Shown here piece after piece: positions 52,541 to 62,200 of a stretch of 64,000 nucleotides of DNA (position 1 is the stretch's first letter; each line of letters opens with the position of its first letter). This stretch comes from Arcobacter suis CECT 7833 (GTDB taxonomy: Bacteria > Campylobacterota > Campylobacteria > Campylobacterales > Arcobacteraceae): assembly GCF_003544815.1 (NCBI RefSeq), contig NZ_CP032100.1, forward strand, positions 1 through 64,000. The letters are read 5' to 3'. The position numbers were made by a program, and so were the translations under genes. The notes under the pieces are model-generated. The model did not search any database. It was not told the origin of the DNA and saw only the letters and a program-made list of their open reading frames with translations.

Positions 52541-52675
52541 ATTTTCATCCTATTCTTTTTTAGAAATCTGCTATTTTTTAACAGATTTTTTATTTTAGAT
52601 TTTGTCTTTTTAGATACAATATCATACTAAAATAATCAAAAATACTTTATAAAAACGAAAACAAGGGACTATTAA

Positions 52676-54007
52676 ATGGTAGAAAGATACGCAAGAGTTG
52701 AAATGAGTTCTAAATGGACACAAGAAGCAAGATATGCAGCATGGCTTGAAGTTGAAAAAGCAGCTGTAAAAGCTTGGAATAAACTAGGACTCATTCCAGA
52801 TGAAGATTGTGAAAAGATAGTAAAAAACGCTACTTTTTCAGTTGAAAGAATTGAAGAAATCGAAGCTATCACAAAACACGATTTAATTGCATTTAACACA
52901 AGTGTATCTGAATCTTTAGGTGAAGAATCAAGATGGTTCCACTATGGAATGACTTCATCAGATGCTGTTGATACAGGTGTTGCAATTCAAATGAGAGATT
53001 CTTTAAAAATAATTATTGATGATGTAAAAATGTTAATGGAATCTATTGAAAAAAGAGCTCAAGAGCATAAATTTACTTTAATGGTAGGAAGAAGCCATGG
53101 AATTCATGGTGAGCCAATAACTTTTGGTTTAACATTAGCTGTTTGGTATGATGAAGTTGCACGACATCTTTTAAATCTTGAACAAACAATGGAAGTTATT
53201 GCTGTTGGACAAATCTCAGGAGCAATGGGTAACTTTGCCCACGCACCACTTGAGCTTGAAGAATATGCAATGGCAGAGCTTGGACTTAAACCAGAGCCTT
53301 GTTCAAACCAAGTAATTCATAGAGACAGATATGCAAGACTTGCAACTGCTTTAGCACTACTTGCATCTAGCGTTGAAAAATTTGCTGTTCAAGTAAGACA
53401 CTTACAAAGAACAGAAGTTTATGAATGTGAAGAATATTTTGCAGTTGGTCAAAAAGGTTCTTCTGCAATGCCACACAAAAGAAATCCAATTTTAACTGAA
53501 AATATCACAGGACTTGCTAGAATGATTAGATCATATGCAATTCCAGCTATGGAAAATGTTGCTTTATGGCATGAAAGAGACATTTCTCACTCTTCGACTG
53601 AAAGATTTTGGTTACCAGATGCATTTATCACAACAGATTTTATGTTACATAGAATGAACAGTGTAATTGCAAACTTAACTGTAATGCCTGAAAATATGAT
53701 GAAAAATTTAAACTTAACAGGTGGATTAGTATTTTCACAAAGAGTTTTATTAGAACTACCACTACAAGGTGTAAGTAGAGAAGACGCATATAGAATTATC
53801 CAAAGAAATGCTATGAAAGTTTGGGAAGAGATACAACAAGGAAAATCAACTACAAATGAAAAATGTGAATCTTTATATCTTCAATATCTGTTAGCAGATG
53901 AAGAATTAAGAAATTCATTAAGTGAAGAGCAAATAAGAGAGTGCTTTAATTTTGAATACTATACAAAAAATGTGGATAAAATTTTCAACAGAGTATTCAA
54001 AAAATAA
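52676..54007 (+). CDS. purB: Adenylosuccinate lyase
   Basis: Acts twice in purine synthesis, releasing fumarate from SAICAR and adenylosuccinate. The 443-aa protein has the fumarase-superfamily signature GSSAMPHKRNPI (about residues 263-274), HYGMTSSDAVDTGVAIQMRD and GRSHGIHGEPITFG with the catalytic His. It starts at ATG after AAGGGA. nrdA begins shortly downstream. Confidence 0.96.
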   Translation: MVERYARVEMSSKWTQEARYAAWLEVEKAAVKAWNKLGLIPDEDCEKIVKNATFSVERIEEIEAITKHDLIAFNTSVSESLGEESRWFHYGMTSSDAVDTGVAIQMRDSLKIIIDDVKMLMESIEKRAQEHKFTLMVGRSHGIHGEPITFGLTLAVWYDEVARHLLNLEQTMEVIAVGQISGAMGNFAHAPLELEEYAMAELGLKPEPCSNQVIHRDRYARLATALALLASSVEKFAVQVRHLQRTEVYECEEYFAVGQKGSSAMPHKRNPILTENITGLARMIRSYAIPAMENVALWHERDISHSSTERFWLPDAFITTDFMLHRMNSVIANLTVMPENMMKNLNLTGGLVFSQRVLLELPLQGVSREDAYRIIQRNAMKVWEEIQQGKSTTNEKCESLYLQYLLADEELRNSLSEEQIRECFNFEYYTKNVDKIFNRVFKK

Positions 54008-54035
54008 TATAAAATATAAATCGCAAGGTAATAAC

Positions 54036-56420
54036 ATGGGAATTATGATAAAAAAAAGAAATGGTCGGAAAGAAGTTTTAGATATTACTAAAATCCAAAA
54101 AATGACTATAGAGTCAACTTTTGATTTAGAAGGTGTTTCTCAAAGTGAACTAGAACTTGATGCACAAATAAAATTTGTTGATGGGATGAGTTCATCTGAT
54201 ATTCAAGATGCACTTATTAAAACAGCAGTAGAAAAGATTGATATTGATGTTCCAAATTGGACATTTGTTGCTGCTCGTCTTTTTGTTTTTGATTTATACC
54301 ACAGAGTTGGAAAAGCAACTCATGGAATCAAAGGTGAGCCATATTGTCATTTAAAAGATTATTTAAAATATGGAAAAGATGCAGGAAGATTAATTCCTAA
54401 TCTTGGAGAAGGTTACGATTTAGATGATTTGAATAATTATATAGATTCTTCAAGAGATTTTTTATTCAACTATTTAGGAATTAAAACTTTATATGATAGA
54501 TATTTAATCAAAAATAACAAAGGTGAACCAATCGAATTACCACAGCATATGTTTATGGCAATTGCGATGTTCTTAGCTCAAGACGAAGTTAATAAACAAC
54601 AGTGTGCAAAAGAGTTTTATGATGTAGTTTCTAAATTTGAAGTTATGTTAGCAACTCCAACTTTATCAAATGCAAGAACAAATAGACACCAATTATCTTC
54701 TTGTTATATTGGAAGTTCTCCTGATAATATCGAGGGAATTTTTGATGGTTATAAAGAAATGGCGTTATTGTCAAAATTTGGTGGTGGAATTGGTTGGGAT
54801 TGGAACCAAATCAGAGCTTTAGGTGGTGTTATTGATGACCATAAAAGTGCTGCTGGTGGAACAGTTCCATTTTTAAAAATCACAAATGATATTGCTATTG
54901 CTGTTGATCAATTAGGTACAAGAAAAGGTGCAATTGCTGTTTATATGGAACCTTGGCATATGGATATTGTTGATTTTGTAGATTTAAAGAAAAACTCTGG
55001 AGAAGAAAGAAGAAGAGCTCACGATTTATTCCCAGCTTTATGGATAACTGACTTATTTATGGAAAGAGTTTTAGAAGATTCACATTGGACTTTATTTGAC
55101 CCTTATGAAGTAAAAGATTTATCTGAACTTTATGGTGATGAGTTCAAAAAAAGATATACAGAATATGAGAATGATGAATCAATCACAAAAAACATAATGA
55201 AAGCAAAAGATTTATGGAAAAAAGTTTTAACTTCATATTTTGAAGTTGGAAGTCCTTTTTTATGTTTCAAAGATACAGCAAATAGAGCAAATCCAAACTC
55301 ACATGTTGGACATATTAGAAGTTCAAACCTTTGTACAGAGATTTTCCAAAATACAAATCCAAACCACTACAAAATCAAACTTGAATTTGTAGATGGAACA
55401 ATTTCTACTTTTGAAGAAGAAGATTTAATTGTTGTTGATGGTGGAATCACTAAAAAAGCAAATAAAGTTTCTGCACTTGATAGTATAAATGGTAAAAAAG
55501 TATTCATAGTTGAAAAAGAAAGAATTGATGGAGATACAGCTGTTTGTAACTTAGCATCTGTAAATCTTTCAAGAATTAATACAAAAGAAGATATTGAAAG
55601 AGTTGTTCCAATAGCTGTTAGAATGCTTGATAATGTTATTGATTTAAACTTTTATCCATTAAGAAAAGTAAAAGCTACAAACTTAAAATCAAGAAGTATT
55701 GGTCTTGGTGTTATGGGTGAAGCCGAAATGTTAGCTGATTATAAACTTGTTTGGGGTTCAAATGAACACTTCAAAAAAATTGACCAAATCATGGAAGCAA
55801 TTTCATATAATGTTATTAAATCAAGTTCAGATTTAGCAACACAAAAAGGTATCTATCCAACTTTTGCAGGTTCAAAATGGTCACAAGGAATTATGCCACA
55901 TGACCACGCTCCTCAAGCTGTAAATGCTCTTGTTGATAAAGATTTATTCGATGCTTCTTATGATTGGGATGTTTTAAGAGAAAAAGTAAAAAAAGATGGA
56001 ATGAGAAATGGTTACTTAATGGCAGTAGCTCCTACTTCATCTATTTCAATTCTTGTAGGAACTACTCAAGCAATAGAGCCAGTTTATAAAAGAAAATGGT
56101 TTGAAGAAAACTTATCTGGATTAATTCCAGTGGTTGTTCCAAAACTAAGTCCTGAAACTTGGAATTATTACACACCTGCATTTGAAATTGACCAATTACA
56201 AGTTATTAAAGCAGCTGCAATTAGACAAAAATGGATAGACCAAGGTCAATCTACAAATATTTTTATGAGCTTAGATAAAGCAAGTGGAAAACATCTACAT
56301 GAAATCTATACATTAGCTTGGAAATTAGGGCTTAAATCAACATATTATTTAAGAAGCCAATCACCTGAAGCAAAAAATGATGTAGAAGATAGAAGTATGG
56401 AGTGTAGTGGTTGTCAATAA
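54036..56420 (+). CDS. nrdA: Ribonucleoside-diphosphate reductase alpha chain
   Basis: Large subunit of class Ia ribonucleotide reductase, 794 aa from the ATG at 54036 (AAGGT upstream); a longer frame from 53952 overlaps purB and is rejected. An N-terminal ATP-cone (KKRNGRKEVLDITKIQKMT) precedes the barrel. SSCYIGSSPDNIEG, SSNLCTEIFQNTNPNHYKIK and NLASVNLSRI hold active-site residues, and the C-terminal MECSGCQ holds the shuttling Cys pair. An insert after the SSNLCTEIF block (about 60 residues) matches what is seen in Campylobacter NrdA. Confidence 0.95.
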   Translation: MGIMIKKRNGRKEVLDITKIQKMTIESTFDLEGVSQSELELDAQIKFVDGMSSSDIQDALIKTAVEKIDIDVPNWTFVAARLFVFDLYHRVGKATHGIKGEPYCHLKDYLKYGKDAGRLIPNLGEGYDLDDLNNYIDSSRDFLFNYLGIKTLYDRYLIKNNKGEPIELPQHMFMAIAMFLAQDEVNKQQCAKEFYDVVSKFEVMLATPTLSNARTNRHQLSSCYIGSSPDNIEGIFDGYKEMALLSKFGGGIGWDWNQIRALGGVIDDHKSAAGGTVPFLKITNDIAIAVDQLGTRKGAIAVYMEPWHMDIVDFVDLKKNSGEERRRAHDLFPALWITDLFMERVLEDSHWTLFDPYEVKDLSELYGDEFKKRYTEYENDESITKNIMKAKDLWKKVLTSYFEVGSPFLCFKDTANRANPNSHVGHIRSSNLCTEIFQNTNPNHYKIKLEFVDGTISTFEEEDLIVVDGGITKKANKVSALDSINGKKVFIVEKERIDGDTAVCNLASVNLSRINTKEDIERVVPIAVRMLDNVIDLNFYPLRKVKATNLKSRSIGLGVMGEAEMLADYKLVWGSNEHFKKIDQIMEAISYNVIKSSSDLATQKGIYPTFAGSKWSQGIMPHDHAPQAVNALVDKDLFDASYDWDVLREKVKKDGMRNGYLMAVAPTSSISILVGTTQAIEPVYKRKWFEENLSGLIPVVVPKLSPETWNYYTPAFEIDQLQVIKAAAIRQKWIDQGQSTNIFMSLDKASGKHLHEIYTLAWKLGLKSTYYLRSQSPEAKNDVEDRSMECSGCQ

Positions 56421-56494
56421 GACGATCTTACATTTCATAACTACGAATAATTATATAAATAGAATAAAATCTTAGAAAAAATAGAGGATTCCCA

Positions 56495-57514
56495 ATGGAA
56501 AGAAAAACTAGTTATAACCCTGATTCTAAAGAGAGTTTAAATGATAGAAGAGTTTTTGGTGGAAATAGCGATGGTATGATTAATTTCACAAAAATGAAAT
56601 ATCAGTGGGCATTAAATCTTTGGGATACAATGGAAGCTAATACTTGGTTTCCAAGAGAAGTTCAAATGACAGGTGATGCAAAAGATTATAAATTTTTGAC
56701 TGAACCTGAAAAAAGAATGTATGATTTAGTTTTATCTCAACTTATTTTTATGGATTCTTTACAAACAAATAATCTAATGGATAATATAAATCCATATATC
56801 ACAGCTCCTGAAATAAATGCTTGTTTAGCAAGACAATCTTATGAAGAAGCAAATCATAGTAAATCTTATGCAGTTATGGTTGAATCTATTTCTGATAATA
56901 CAGACCAAATCTATGATATGTGGAAAAATGATACTAAACTAAGAGAAAAAAACAACTATATTGCAGCTGTTTATAAAAACCTTTCAGGTGAAATTACAGA
57001 TCAAGGAATTGTTTTAGCACTTTTCGCAAATCAGATTTTAGAGGGATTATATTTTTATGCAGGATTTGCAGCTATGTATGCCCTTGGAAAATCAGGAAAA
57101 ATGCTAGGAAGTTCACAAATGATTAGATTCATCCAAAGAGATGAAGTAACTCACCTTTTACTTTTCCAAAACATGATTAATTCAGTTAGAAAAGAAAGAC
57201 CAGAACTTTTCACTGCTGAACTTGAAGAGATTGTAAGAGGAATGTTCAGAAAAGCAGTAGAACTAGAATCAGCTTGGGGTTCATATATCACTCAAGGACA
57301 AATCCTAGGTTTCACAGATGGAATTATCAAACAATATATTCAATACCTAGCGGATAAAAGATTAGATGCAGTTGGATATAAACCAGAATATGGAGTGAAA
57401 CACCCTATTCCATGGGTTGATGGATATGCGAGTTTCAACGACCAAAGAACTAATTTCTTTGAAGGAAATGTTGTAAATTATTCAAAAGGTTCTATTGATT
57501 TTGATGATTTTTAG
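56495..57514 (+). CDS. nrdB: Ribonucleoside-diphosphate reductase beta chain
   Basis: Small subunit of class Ia ribonucleotide reductase, 339 aa. It carries the diiron/tyrosyl radical site, with ligands in [30 protein letters not shown] and the second EEH-type cluster [14 protein letters not shown]. The C-terminus [12 protein letters not shown] is the peptide that binds NrdA. It lies 74 bp after nrdA, and both are probably transcribed together. Confidence 0.95.
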   Translation: MERKTSYNPDSKESLNDRRVFGGNSDGMINFTKMKYQWALNLWDTMEANTWFPREVQMTGDAKDYKFLTEPEKRMYDLVLSQLIFMDSLQTNNLMDNINPYITAPEINACLARQSYEEANHSKSYAVMVESISDNTDQIYDMWKNDTKLREKNNYIAAVYKNLSGEITDQGIVLALFANQILEGLYFYAGFAAMYALGKSGKMLGSSQMIRFIQRDEVTHLLLFQNMINSVRKERPELFTAELEEIVRGMFRKAVELESAWGSYITQGQILGFTDGIIKQYIQYLADKRLDAVGYKPEYGVKHPIPWVDGYASFNDQRTNFFEGNVVNYSKGSIDFDDF

Positions 57515-57569
57515 AATCTGAGATATGACCGAAATGTCATTAAACTAAACTTTTATGAAAGGACTTAAT

Positions 57570-57611
57570 ATGATAGATATAAGAATTAAGGTAGTAATTA
57601 AAAAGAAGTAG
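57570..57611 (+). other. Possible 13-codon leader peptide
   Basis: An ATG after GAAAGGA opens MIDIRIKVVIKKK and stops at 57611, right at the foot of a hairpin. It is a leader-peptide candidate, though such short ORFs arise by chance. Confidence 0.3.
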
Positions 57612-57671
57612 TATCTCTAAAAGGTTTTTGAAGTTCTTCTTGAGATACTAATTCAGCCTCGGAAACTGAAT
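57609..57671 (+). promoter_or_regulatory. Two adjacent hairpins after nrdB
   Basis: TAGTATCTC (57609-57617) pairs with GAGATACTA (57642-57650), and ATTCAG (57651-57656) pairs with CTGAAT (57666-57671) directly after. They may form a terminator, an attenuator for the 84-aa gene or a small RNA. No T run follows the second stem. Confidence 0.4.
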
Positions 57672-57784
57672 AATACCCTCTGAAGACTTTAGAAATCCTT
57701 ATATTTACTATTCATTTTTGTTAAAAATACAAAACTGTTATTGCTGAAAATGCAAGAATAAACTAATGTAAAAAGGACTATAAA

Positions 57785-58039
57785 ATGGCAATAAATAAGA
57801 AACAAACTCAACCCAAAATCACAACATTAGCTGTTAAAACTATGAATAGTAAAACAGCTTCACAAATAGCAAAATCATTAGGCGCTTCTGCATTAGCACA
57901 GACTAATACAAATAAACAAACAAGTTCAAAGATGGAGGTTATTGCCTCAAAAGTATTAAGTAGTAATAAGTATAATAAAAATACAAAAGCATTGGCTGGA
58001 ACTTTATTATCTCAGGCTAATAAAGAAAGAAAAGTTTAA
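57785..58039 (+). CDS. Unrecognised 84-aa protein
   Basis: A small, basic, low-complexity protein rich in Lys, Ser, Thr, Ala and Asn (MAINKKQTQPKITTLAVKTMNSKTASQIAKSLGASALAQTN). It has no Cys and no membrane segment. Repeated motifs such as SKTASQIAKSLGASALAQ and NTKALAGTLLSQA hint at a helical repeat. It starts at ATG after AAAAGGA. I cannot suggest a function. Confidence 0.55.
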   Translation: MAINKKQTQPKITTLAVKTMNSKTASQIAKSLGASALAQTNTNKQTSSKMEVIASKVLSSNKYNKNTKALAGTLLSQANKERKV

Positions 58040-58116
58040 AATAAGCAGTATCATGAGAGAGATTAATTCTTCTTTTTAGTTAAAATACTATTAAAAAATA
58101 TTTGGAGAAAATTAAA

Positions 58117-58506
58117 ATGATAAAAATAAGCCATTTAGACCATTTAGTTTTAACAGTAAAAGATATAGATAAAACAGTAGATTTTTATACAAAAGTTTTA
58201 GGTATGGAAAAAGAGATTTTTAAAGGCACAAGGGTTGCTTTAAAATTTGGTAATCAAAAGATTAATTTACATTTATTAGGAAGCGAATTTGAGCCAAAAG
58301 CGTTTAATGTTAAAGATGGCAGTGCTGATTTGTGTTTTATTGTAAATACGCCTTTAAATGAAGCTAAAAACTATATAGAATCTTTAGGTATAAAAATTGA
58401 AGAAGGAATCGTAAGTAGAACAGGAGCTATGGGAGAAATAGAATCTATTTATTTACGAGACCCTGATAAAAATCTCATAGAGTTATCAAACTATAAAAGC
58501 AAGTAA
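58117..58506 (+). CDS. VOC-superfamily (glyoxalase-like) protein
   Basis: A 129-aa vicinal-oxygen-chelate protein: ISHLDHLVLTVKDIDKTVDFYTKVLGM with a metal His (DHLVL), then HLLGSEFEPKA and YLRDPDKNLIELSNY with a C-terminal metal Glu. The start at 58117 follows TTTGGAGA; the TTG at 58102 is inside that site. Substrate unknown; family members include glyoxalase I and fosfomycin-resistance enzymes, which this does not specifically match. Confidence 0.88.
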   Translation: MIKISHLDHLVLTVKDIDKTVDFYTKVLGMEKEIFKGTRVALKFGNQKINLHLLGSEFEPKAFNVKDGSADLCFIVNTPLNEAKNYIESLGIKIEEGIVSRTGAMGEIESIYLRDPDKNLIELSNYKSK

Positions 58507-58519
58507 AACTTGCTTTTAT

Positions 58520-59008
58520 TTAAAACTTCGTTTCATCAAAATAAAACTCATTAACCCCATTAAATCCTTCTAAAAAATATAAAAAGTAATTCACTTCTTC
58601 TATTTCATTTTCTGTAATTTTACCTTTCATTGAAGGCATTACTTTAAAATGTCTTATTACACCTTCAAGACAGATAGTTTTTGATAAATCAGGATTGTAT
58701 AAATAATCCTTTAAAAAATCATTTGTTTGGTGAAGATGAAACTCTATATCTTCTCTACTTCCAATTTGTTGTTTTAGTCTAAATGAGATTTCATTTCCCG
58801 TTGGGGCTTTTAGTTTTAGAGTTTTATTGTTTTCTTCTATAAAGTTTTTCATTAATAGTGGAATTGGCATTGATTTTTGATGACATTCCATACATTTGTT
58901 TTCAAATATTTTTTCACCTTTTTCATACAACTCTCCATCAAACTCTTGAGGTAAATCAGATGCAAGTATAGAGCTAATAAATACACATGTAAGTAACAAA
59001 TTTTTCAT
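58520..59008 (-). CDS. Periplasmic monohaem cytochrome c
   Basis: A 162-aa secreted cytochrome with a signal peptide (MKNLLLTCVFISSILAS) and one haem motif CMECH (near residue 39). A Met-rich MPSMKGKITENEIEEVNYFLYFL resembles the class I distal region with its axial Met. ATG at 59008 follows AAGGAGT; the longer frame lacks a site. It may carry electrons in respiration. It is transcribed alone. Confidence 0.85.
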   Translation of the reverse strand: MKNLLLTCVFISSILASDLPQEFDGELYEKGEKIFENKCMECHQKSMPIPLLMKNFIEENNKTLKLKAPTGNEISFRLKQQIGSREDIEFHLHQTNDFLKDYLYNPDLSKTICLEGVIRHFKVMPSMKGKITENEIEEVNYFLYFLEGFNGVNEFYFDETKF

Positions 59009-59088
59009 AGTAACTCCTTTTTTAAATTTTAGCACAAAAATAAGTCAATTTAAAAAGTGAGCGAATAAAGGAGATTATCTCCTTTATT

Positions 59089-60414
59089 TTATGCAATTAA
59101 TAGTTTTTTTAAATCATCTTTTGCATTTGTTGTAAGTGTAAGATTGAAGTTTTCAGCTAAGAAGTTGAAAATATCTTCATTTACAAATTGTGGTGGTTTT
59201 GGTCCAAGATAAATATTTTTTACTCCAAGAGAAAATAAAGCAAGTAAAACAATAATAGCTTTTTGTTCCATCCAAGATAATACAATAGAAATTGGTAAAT
59301 CATTGATTGGTGTGTTTAATGCTCCACTTATTGCTTTTGCAATTTCAACTGCACCATTTGAGTCATTACATTGACCTAAGTCTAAATATCTAGGAATTCC
59401 AGTTCCTTCAATTTCTCCAAAATCAATATCATTAAATCTGAATTTTCCACAAGATGAAGTGATGATTACACAGTCTTTTGGTAAAGATGAAGTTAATTCT
59501 CTATAATATTCTCCACCTTTCCCTGGTGCATCACAACCAGCAACTACAAAGAATTGTTTGATTTTCCCTTCTTCTAAAGCTTTTAAGATTTGTGGAGCTA
59601 AAGTTAAAACAGTTTTATAGTGGTGACCAGTTGTTAATGTTGTAGTTTCATTAAAATCAATTCCATTTGCATCTTCACACTCTAAAGTTCTTTTGATTAA
59701 AGCATCAAAGTTATCATTTTCAATAGGAGTTGAACCCTCAACACCTACAATTTTGTAAGTAAATAATCTATCTAAATATTCACAGTTTTTCTTTGGAGGA
59801 ACAATACAGTTTGTATTTACTACAAAAGTTCCAGGAAATTTCTCCATTAGTTTTGCTTGGTCAAACCATGCTTTTCCAACATTTCCTTTTAGGTGAGGAT
59901 ATTTTCTAAGTTCTGGATAACCATGAGCTGGTAACATTTCAGAGTGTGTGTAAACATTGATTCCTTTATCTTGCGTTGCTATTAACAATCTTTCAAACAT
60001 CTCTAAATCATGTCCAGAAACTAAGATAGCTTTTCCTTCAACTTTATTTTGAGAAACAGTTATGGGAGTTGGAATACCAAATTTATTTGTGTGAGTATTT
60101 GATAATCTATCCATCACTAAGCTTCCTGCTCGTCCTATTTTCATTAGTTGATTGATGTGGTCGTTGAAGTTGAAGTTTACATTTGTAAGTGTGAAATAAA
60201 GCGTTTCACTCATAACATCATCAATCTCTTTTGTAAGTTCTGGTTTAAATGTATTTAAATGTTCTCTGTATGCACTAAGACCTTTTAAACCAAAAATCAT
60301 AATATCTTGAAGTCTTGAAAGATTTTCATCTTTTCCACAAGTTCCTACTGTTGCACCAGTACTTCCACATCCACCTTTTTGACTCATTTCACATTGATAA
60401 CAAAACATACTCAT
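59089..60414 (-). CDS. hcp: Hybrid cluster protein (hydroxylamine reductase), class III
   Basis: A 441-aa Hcp that reduces NO or hydroxylamine and counters nitrosative stress. The N-terminal CYQCEMSQKGGCGSTGATVGTCG holds the cubane ligands, and the hybrid-cluster ligands are in VSGHDLEMFERLL, NTNCIVPPKKNCEYLDRLF, CDAPGKGGEYY and LGQCNDSNGAV. It is shorter than class I/II (about 540 aa), as in class III. An FNR-type box lies 58 bp upstream. Confidence 0.93.
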   Translation of the reverse strand: MSMFCYQCEMSQKGGCGSTGATVGTCGKDENLSRLQDIMIFGLKGLSAYREHLNTFKPELTKEIDDVMSETLYFTLTNVNFNFNDHINQLMKIGRAGSLVMDRLSNTHTNKFGIPTPITVSQNKVEGKAILVSGHDLEMFERLLIATQDKGINVYTHSEMLPAHGYPELRKYPHLKGNVGKAWFDQAKLMEKFPGTFVVNTNCIVPPKKNCEYLDRLFTYKIVGVEGSTPIENDNFDALIKRTLECEDANGIDFNETTTLTTGHHYKTVLTLAPQILKALEEGKIKQFFVVAGCDAPGKGGEYYRELTSSLPKDCVIITSSCGKFRFNDIDFGEIEGTGIPRYLDLGQCNDSNGAVEIAKAISGALNTPINDLPISIVLSWMEQKAIIVLLALFSLGVKNIYLGPKPPQFVNEDIFNFLAENFNLTLTTNAKDDLKKLLIA

Positions 60415-60471
60415 AATATAAAATCCTTCTAAATTTTTGAGGGATTATATGGTTTTAGAAAGAGTGATACA

Positions 60472-60485
60472 TTGATATTAATCAA
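60472..60485 (-). promoter_or_regulatory. FNR/CRP-type box upstream of hcp
   Basis: TTGAT-ATTA-ATCAA is a perfect match to the FNR consensus TTGAT-N4-ATCAA. It lies 58 bp before the hcp ATG in the 135-bp divergent gap. It likely binds an FNR/DNR-family regulator that senses low oxygen or NO. Confidence 0.75.
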
Positions 60486-60549
60486 TAGAATATATATAAA
60501 TAAAGCATTAAAACTCTAAAATACGACTTTAAAAATATAAAGGATTAAA

Positions 60550-60810
60550 ATGTCAAAAGAAAGAATAAAAGATTTTATTGATAAACAACTTGAAAATTTA
60601 GATGATTTTTCTTACAAAATAGAAATTGATGAAAATCATATTTATGCAATTTTTTCAGAAATCTTAAGTGAAAACACAAATAAAGAGATTACTTTTAAAT
60701 TACTAGATGAAGTTTTATATATGCATTCGGTTACTTATGGGTGGAAACCTGTGGAAAAAGGTGTAGCAAATAAATATTTTTGGATTGAACTTTTAAAAAC
60801 AGAAGCTTAA
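60550..60810 (+). CDS. Unrecognised 86-aa protein divergent from hcp
   Basis: A small acidic protein (MSKERIKDFIDKQLENLDDFSYKIEI start, WKPVEKGVANKYFWIELL end) without Cys. It starts at ATG after AAAGGA. It overlaps the convergent GltD-like gene by 4 bp at its end. The shared intergenic FNR box could control it too. I cannot assign a function. Confidence 0.6.
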   Translation: MSKERIKDFIDKQLENLDDFSYKIEIDENHIYAIFSEILSENTNKEITFKLLDEVLYMHSVTYGWKPVEKGVANKYFWIELLKTEA

Positions 60811-62024
60811 CAAGCTACTGTTTTTGGTGGAAGTTTTGAGACAAATTCTTCAATAGATATGGCAACTCTTTTTGAAAATGCCACAGCTTCTACAACTGTT
60901 CTAGCACCTGTAACAACATCACCAGAAGCAAATACTCCACGTCTAGCTGTTACTCCATTTTCATCACTTTGAAGTAGTCCATTTTCACCTAAAGATAATC
61001 CAGTATTGTTTTTTACAATTAAATCTCGTGCTGTTTGGCTAATGGCTACTAAAATAGAATCAGCTTCTTCAAAATTTTCTCTATTAATTTCTTGATCTGT
61101 TGTCATATATCTTATACCTTTTTCTGTTAGTTCTAAAGGTAATCTATGAAGTTTGAATTTCACTCCATCGATTTTTGCATGAGCAATTTCAATTTTTTCA
61201 GCAGGCATATCCTCTTCACCTTTTCTATACATAATTGAAACATCATTTGCCCCATTTCGTATAGCAGTTCTTGCAACATCCATAGCTACATTTCCAGCGC
61301 CAATTACAACTATTTTTTTACCTAAATCATAAGCTTTTGGAGTTTTTAAATAATCAATAGCAAAATGAACATTTCCTAAACTTTCACCTTTAATTCCTAA
61401 TTTTTTAGGAGCCCAAACTCCAGTTCCTATAAAAATTGCATCAAAGCCATCCCTTTGTAAATCATCAAGGGTAATATTTTTACCAATCATAATATTTTTT
61501 CGGATTTTTACACCTAATTTTATTAGATTTGTTTCAATCTTATCAAGAATTGTTTTATCAAGTCTAAAATCAGGAATACCATATCTTAGAACTCCTCCTA
61601 TTTGGTCATTCCCTTCATACATTGTCACATTAAAGCCTTTTAAAGCCATCATTATTGCAAGACTAATACCAGCTGGACCTGAACCAATTATTGCTAGATT
61701 TCGACCATTTAAAATTGGTTTCTCAAACTCTCTAAAATTCATATAATAAGTTGAAATATAGTTTTCAATTCCACCTACGTTTACAGGAGTCGATTTTTTA
61801 TTTAAAACACAATGTCCTTCACAATGTTTTTCGTGAGGACAAACTAGGGAACAAATAATTGATAATGGATTATTTTCAAAAATTTTTTCTCCTGCTTCTT
61901 TTATATTTCCACTTAAAAAAAGTCTGATCATTTCTGCAATTGGAGTACCAACTGGACAGCCAGTTTGACATTTCGGTTTTTTACAATCTAGACAAGTTTG
62001 CGCTGAATTAATTATATGTTGCAT
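60807..62024 (-). CDS. GltD/NfnB-like NADPH-dependent oxidoreductase
   Basis: A 405-aa protein of the glutamate synthase small subunit family. The N-terminal Fe-S module has CLDCKKPKCQTGCPVG and CSLVCPHEKHCEGHC. The FAD site is IIGSGPAGISLAIMMA (about residues 110-125), the NAD(P) site is IVVIGAGNVAMDVARTAIR, and FASGDVVTGARTVVEA is the C-terminal FAD contact. No GltB is adjacent, so it may be NfnB-like or stand-alone rather than glutamate synthase. It is isolated from other genes. Confidence 0.85.
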   Translation of the reverse strand: MQHIINSAQTCLDCKKPKCQTGCPVGTPIAEMIRLFLSGNIKEAGEKIFENNPLSIICSLVCPHEKHCEGHCVLNKKSTPVNVGGIENYISTYYMNFREFEKPILNGRNLAIIGSGPAGISLAIMMALKGFNVTMYEGNDQIGGVLRYGIPDFRLDKTILDKIETNLIKLGVKIRKNIMIGKNITLDDLQRDGFDAIFIGTGVWAPKKLGIKGESLGNVHFAIDYLKTPKAYDLGKKIVVIGAGNVAMDVARTAIRNGANDVSIMYRKGEEDMPAEKIEIAHAKIDGVKFKLHRLPLELTEKGIRYMTTDQEINRENFEEADSILVAISQTARDLIVKNNTGLSLGENGLLQSDENGVTARRGVFASGDVVTGARTVVEAVAFSKRVAISIEEFVSKLPPKTVAC

Positions 62025-62200
62025 GTTATTCTCTTTAGTAATTTCTTCCTAATTATAACAAATAAATAAAATTATAAAATTAATTTATAAAAATAAGCTA
62101 TTATTCTAGTTATTTTCGTGCTAATTAAGTATAATATCAAACTTTATTAAATTAATAGTTAGTTATCAAAAGATATAATATAGATATTACAGGGAAAAGG

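Noticed and set aside
53952-54035. Longer N-terminus of nrdA
   Set aside because: It overlaps the end of purB and lacks an RBS; the ATG at 54036 precedes the normal ATP-cone.
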